From contig OY740771.1 in the NCBI GenBank assembly GCA_963513935.1, positions 10,259,138 to 10,323,137 of the forward strand: a stretch of 64,000 bases of DNA. The letters are read 5' to 3'. The translations under genes were made by a program, and so were the position numbers. This DNA comes from Aphrophora alni (Eukaryota > Arthropoda > Insecta > Hemiptera > Aphrophoridae). Under the pieces are notes generated by a model, which ran no database searches, was not told where the DNA came from, and saw only the letters and a program-made list of their open reading frames with translations. Of the stretch, positions 56,501 to 62,500 are shown piece after piece (the first letter of the stretch is position 1; each line of letters opens with the position of its first letter).

Positions 56501-59500
56501 TAGCTTGGTTGACAACATATGTTTTGCCAATATTGGATTCGCATTATTCAAAAGTGTAAATACTTTGATCTTCATCTTCGATTTTATGGACCTCACACTC
56601 TGTCCAATACTTTTAACTGTACTAAAAACCGTGTGTACTTCATATTTCCCAAGTATAGTGGTTACGCTGTCGGTAGTAACCTTCACATAGAGTAGTTAAA
56701 CAGTAGCTCTAGGTTTTTCTTTAGGTTTACTTGTTCTTTAAATTTTTCTAAACATATATATCCTATTATAGCCATTCTTTTAGAGTGCCTTTTCAGATGT
56801 TTAATTTCCTAGGGTAAATTTTGGTGTTTAGAAATAGTTTTACCCTAGAAACTAGAATATTATACATGGCAATTTTACATAATGGATGATGCATTGAAGT
56901 TAAACTGAGATAATGAGCAGTGTTTTCCGATAAACCAAGAGGCTGAAAAAGTACCATCTTGGGCACCACCTATATGTCCAGAAATGGTAATTTTCCATAC
57001 TGTTCCACTTCACACATAAATTTGAAGTTCGAGTGTTAGGAATTCAAACATTTCGGACACATTTAGCCAAATAACAAACATATCAAAACCCGTGTTTGGG
57101 GTTGAGAGAGCAGGCTAAAAGAGAATCATTAAAGAATTTTCTAAAATATATTTATGATCAGTACTCAGTGGTGACGAATAGCCAATCAAAGAACTCAACA
57201 AGGAGGATAGTCTATATTAAAGTGCTTGCACAAACAGATTAAGTGAATTTTGTTTCAAAGAATGTATCGGACTGCTCAAGAAAATCTTATAAAAAAAAGG
57301 AAGAAAAGATCATAAAATAAAGACCCCTAGTCCTCAAATACTAAGTGTCAAGGGCAGAAGAGAACAAGAGCTTGTCAAGACAGATAAGGAAAGTTGAAAG
57401 AGTGGGATCTAACCCAACACTAAATTAAAAAAAGTGTAGATCCAGCTAGAATTAATACATCAGTACCGGTACTCATTATAGTAAGCCTCCCGAAGAGATG
57501 AAAAACTTAAAAAATATCATTAAAATAAAGTTGAAACTTCAGCAAATATCACTGAAAACACAATACAGCCTTCAAAAATCTAATTTGATACTGATAGCAT
57601 ACTGGAATTCAATACTGACCTACTCAAACTAACACCGGGAGATTGGCAAAATGGGAATCAATACTGACTATTTTGAACCAATCATAAAAAAACCACCATC
57701 TAAATGATAGTTCCTCAGAAGCCCACTTCAAGTATACAGTTTCTCCATTAACTGACATAAATAAATAATAAACCAACATTTAAATAATAGAATTAAAATA
57801 ACATAGATGAAAATTTATAATCATTATTAAATTATTTTTTAACAAATGTGTAGTTAATGAAAAATTTTGTAACTACTTTTTCTAATTTGTTTTATTATTA
57901 TTTTTCCATGAATGGACACTCGCTCCACAGGACCTTATCGGTGGCACACCAGGTAAATACATTGTCGATGAAATTAGTTAGTACGGTAAAATAAAAGATT
58001 ATACAAAGAATCTTGGATGAATCGATAAGTAAACTTGACACATTGAAAAATTGTGCAGAAACAATTTGTGATGAGATTCTAGGCTCGACAAATAAATCAA
58101 TGATAATTATTACTTTTAAAATACTTACTATGAACTTTATAAAGAAAGTAACAAATTTGAAAAAGATTTCAATGCATGTTATCAATGATACAGTTCCGAC
58201 TAGGCCTCTTGGAGAAAAAACTTGATATATTACCAGTATGTAGTCTATGAAGTCAACAAAGATGTTCCAAGGTTAACCGAAAAACATGTATTGATTAATT
58301 GAGGTATCGTACTCCAAATAAGACACAGATATGGTATCTAATTGTAAAACTTTGCATTGAAAGTGATCTCATGCACATAATTAATGTACATAAAGAAAAA
58401 GAACAAAATAGCGGTTCAGTGTCTTAGAAGATTGAAAGAGATCTGATACAATGTCTTGTAAAGTAAATTGTATAGTAATAACTAAACTGTAAGTAAGTAG
58501 GCATATGGTAAAACATTGATTATATTAATCCAATAATTTAGTAAGACAACAAGTGGTCAATATCAAAAATATGCACTATCAATAAATTTGTTGGAATTTA
58601 GGGTATGTTGACATTTGATTTTTAATTGACATTTCAATATTTTACTTATATAAGGATAAAATAAAGCAAAAGCTTAAAGTTTCAAATATTTATTAGTATA
58701 AATGAGCTACAATTGTTTCGCCTTGCGGCATCGACGGGCTACTGATAATTTACAGGTATAGACAACTATTCAAAACATAAGTACAGGAAACTGAAATACA
58801 ATAGAGAAATCGGGAAAGGTAGGGGGTGACCTAGCAGGTAGATAAAGGTTGATGAACTATGGTACGGATGGGTTTTAGAAGAGGTGACGAATTTAATACA
58901 ATTTGGTCATTTAGGTTGAGAATAGGCCTAAGTGAAATAGATCTATTTATTTCTAAACATTCTAAATTATTAAATCTATTGCTTTTATTTTCTATATGTA
59001 AGAGTTTAACATTCAATTTCGGATCAAAACTATGACCCGAGTCCAAAAGGTGGTTAGCAAAGTTAGAGTTTCTATAGCCATGTTTCCAGCTATTTACATG
59101 TTCTTTAATTCTAACTTTTATAGATCTACCTGTTTGACCTATGTACTCAGAGTCACAATCTTGACAAGATATTTTATAAACTCCACTATTTTCTAACATT
59201 TCTTTTTTATCTTTATTATTAACTAACATTTTCCCTAGATTTTTTGTACAATAAAATGTTTGAAAAGGCGAAACAATTGTAGCTCATTTATACTAATAAA
59301 TATTTGAAACTTTAAGCTTTTGCTTTATTTTATCCTTGAATATGGAGTTTCAACAAGAAATATCTGCTATTACATTAAAGTTTTACTTATATATTCGATT
59401 GTGTGACTTTACGTTAACCTACAACAGAGAAATAAATTTCGCGCTGGGCTTTTGATTGAGATGTAAACAACAAAGAAAGTGTGTCTCAAATTAATAAAGT

Positions 59501-62500
59501 AGCCTATCCGATCATTTAGTTAGCTTCCTTGCCACTTCAGTGATATAAGATGGTGGTTGGAAGGTAAAGCCATTGGTACTGAATTGGAAACTTTATTAAT
59601 TTTGTTAAGATAGCTTACTGATAAAGGTTGAATTTAAATTATCACAGATATTAAAAAAAAAACATTAACCTAACTTTTTTAAAGACCTAACTTGAAAAGA
59701 ATAAATATTTTCTGCACAATCTTGATTTTCGCAAAAACCAGTAGGTAGGCCTAAATGAGAATATGTAGGTATTGTAATAGAAAATGGCGAGCTGATGTAA
59801 TAGATTATATTTAAAAAAATAAAACAACCTTTTGTTGTGGAAACTTATTTTTAAATATGAAATTTCAAAATTAAAATTAGAAAAATGAATTAAAGGAGAG
59901 GTTATGCAAATCACCACTCCCTCCATGTTATCAAAATTAATCCTTTTTTTTATAACACCACACCTTCCTAATTCATGTATCTGTCTAATGTGCACTAAAA
60001 AAAACCCCAGGGTAGATTTTATTAAACATTTTTGATAAATGTTGTATCATTTAAGTTATAGAGAAACCTATTAAAAATAATAATTTTATTTCAAATTAAA
60101 ACGGTAGTAATCTTACATTTGATAGACGTAAAATAAAATATTTATTTGGTGTACAATTAATTAATAGCTCTAATTACTTAACCGAATAAAATAAATAAGT
60201 AGCCTACCTGAGTCTTATGTAAAACTTAAAACCGTTTTATTAATTTCAACATACCTTTTTTATATCCTTTATCAAAAGTAACTATTGTGTAACTGCTACA
60301 GCTGGTTTACCTCAACATGAGGCATATGGTATCACGGGAATAGTTTATACACTTATACTACATTTTATACATTTACAATTTTAAAATATATTATTGTACA
60401 AAAATTATAGTAGGCCTACATATTAAAGAAATTTTAAAATTTAGATTTGGGTTGTGGCCAAAACATTTTACTTCTATTGTTACTAGTAGACTATAAAATG
60501 TAAAAAGACTAGTGAAATGTTGTGGTCACAACTCAAATCTAAAATTTCTTTAGATGTGTAGGCCTACTATAATTTTAGGCTACCTACAATAATATATTTT
60601 AAAACTGTAAACGTGTGTAAAATGTATTGAGTGTATATACTATGCCTGAAGATGCCTCATGTTGAGGTAAAACCGCTGTAGCAGTTACACAATAGAACTT
60701 TCGATACAGGATATAAAAAGGTATATTGATTAATTAATTAACAGTAGCTCAAAAGGTTAAAAATGGAAGCAATATTATATTAATACCATTATACCTATCA
60801 AAATGTGTATATATTTTTAAATACTCCTGATGGTGTTCAGTATGCATGCTTGTTACTTTAATTAGGCAATAAAAATGAATCTTGAAAACATCAGATGTAT
60901 TCACCAAATCTATCTTGTTACATATTTTTTTTTCTTTATATTTATCTATTTCGTAATATCACTATGAAAAATTAAGTTTACACAGAAAAATAATGTTTTC
61001 GTTGTTTAAATAACATGTTTAAGTGACCTTACTGCTTTTAGTTACATTATCACTTATGAACCAATTATCTTCAGCAATGTCCACATAACCTCATTTTCTT
61101 GATTTATGTAACCTATTTTTCATTTTCATAGTAAAATACTGAATTTAATAGAAAATTGAAACTGTGTATTTTTTAAAAATATATTTTTAAGTTAATGATT
61201 TTAGAATGTTGTTAGTTTAAAACCTAGAGTAATATAGATTCAATTTTTACCATTTTTTAAAAATATGGACTTGTAACAAGTAACTACCAAATCTGATTAC
61301 AAAAAGAGTTATTTTAGATAAACTGGGCTACTTCTCTTTTTAAAAAGATATTTAGGAGAGCAACTTTCTGAATTCAACCTGATTATACGAGCTGTAAGAT
61401 GGTGTTTTCAAAATCATATGTACATTACACTGTTAGGTTGTGAACTCTATTAACTTAGCCTATTATTATTATTTTTTAAGAGAAAATCATAAATATTATC
61501 TCAAACTTTTAGAAGCTGTTTTGTCACATTAAAAGCCCTAACATATAAAAAATTAACAGTATGAAATAAAAGAGCACTGTGAGCTTATAAAAGAATTGGC
61601 TTTTAAATGCAGTAGGTTTTTGTTTTCTCTAGCCTACTGTTTTATACACTTTTAGTACACATACTCTAATTTAGCACTCTTTTAATGCATACAAATAATT
61701 TTAACCACACCTAATTACTGAATAAAAAAAATAACTAGCTAATCTAACCTTTTGCTGATATCACTTCTGATATCAAAGTGTAAACCTAAGCCATACTTTA
61801 AAATGAACTCAACTTTACACCAATATTATGATTAGATGACAGTGTATAAAATGCATAGACTGTGTAAATTAAATGGATGTTTCAGCACTACTAGCAATAA
61901 AATTAATGCCACCAAAGAACCACATTCACTTTTAATAAGAAAAATCACAGGTTTGTTTTATTATAGTGTCGTTTTGTTTTTTTCAATATACATAGTTTTA
62001 TACGTTTGGTATACTTGTTGGGTTTATTTTAAAGGATATTTTAGCATGTTTTTTAGACATTACATTCATACTAGAATAAGTTGTTAAGCCTAAATAGACA
62101 ATTTCTGGTTTTAGGGTTATAGGCCTAATTGTGATAAATCCTCCCACTACAAAATTGCAATATTCCCCCACCTTACATTTTCTTTTAAAAAAACTATAAA
62201 TACTTAACTATACAGACATGGGTTATTTGACTAAAGGTAGAAAGATATCACCAAAAAATACTCATAGTTTAAGTTTTAGCCAACATTTTGTCTTTTTAAG
62301 CTAGAGCAAAACAATAATACACTTTAAATACAATAGGGCACCTCCAATCTTACAAAAATATATATAATCTATTTTGTGACAAGGAGTTAAAAAGTTTTTA
62401 GAGAAACTAAATATTTCACTTAATCTATTGTAAAAAAAATGCATCTACTATTTTATATTAGTTTTACTATTTACTACATTATACTATACTGATTAGATTG

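Noticed and set aside
56286..56690. 134-codon open frame on the plus strand
   Set aside because: It is the antisense of the Penelope-like C-terminal relic; its hydrophobic look comes from reading the complementary strand.
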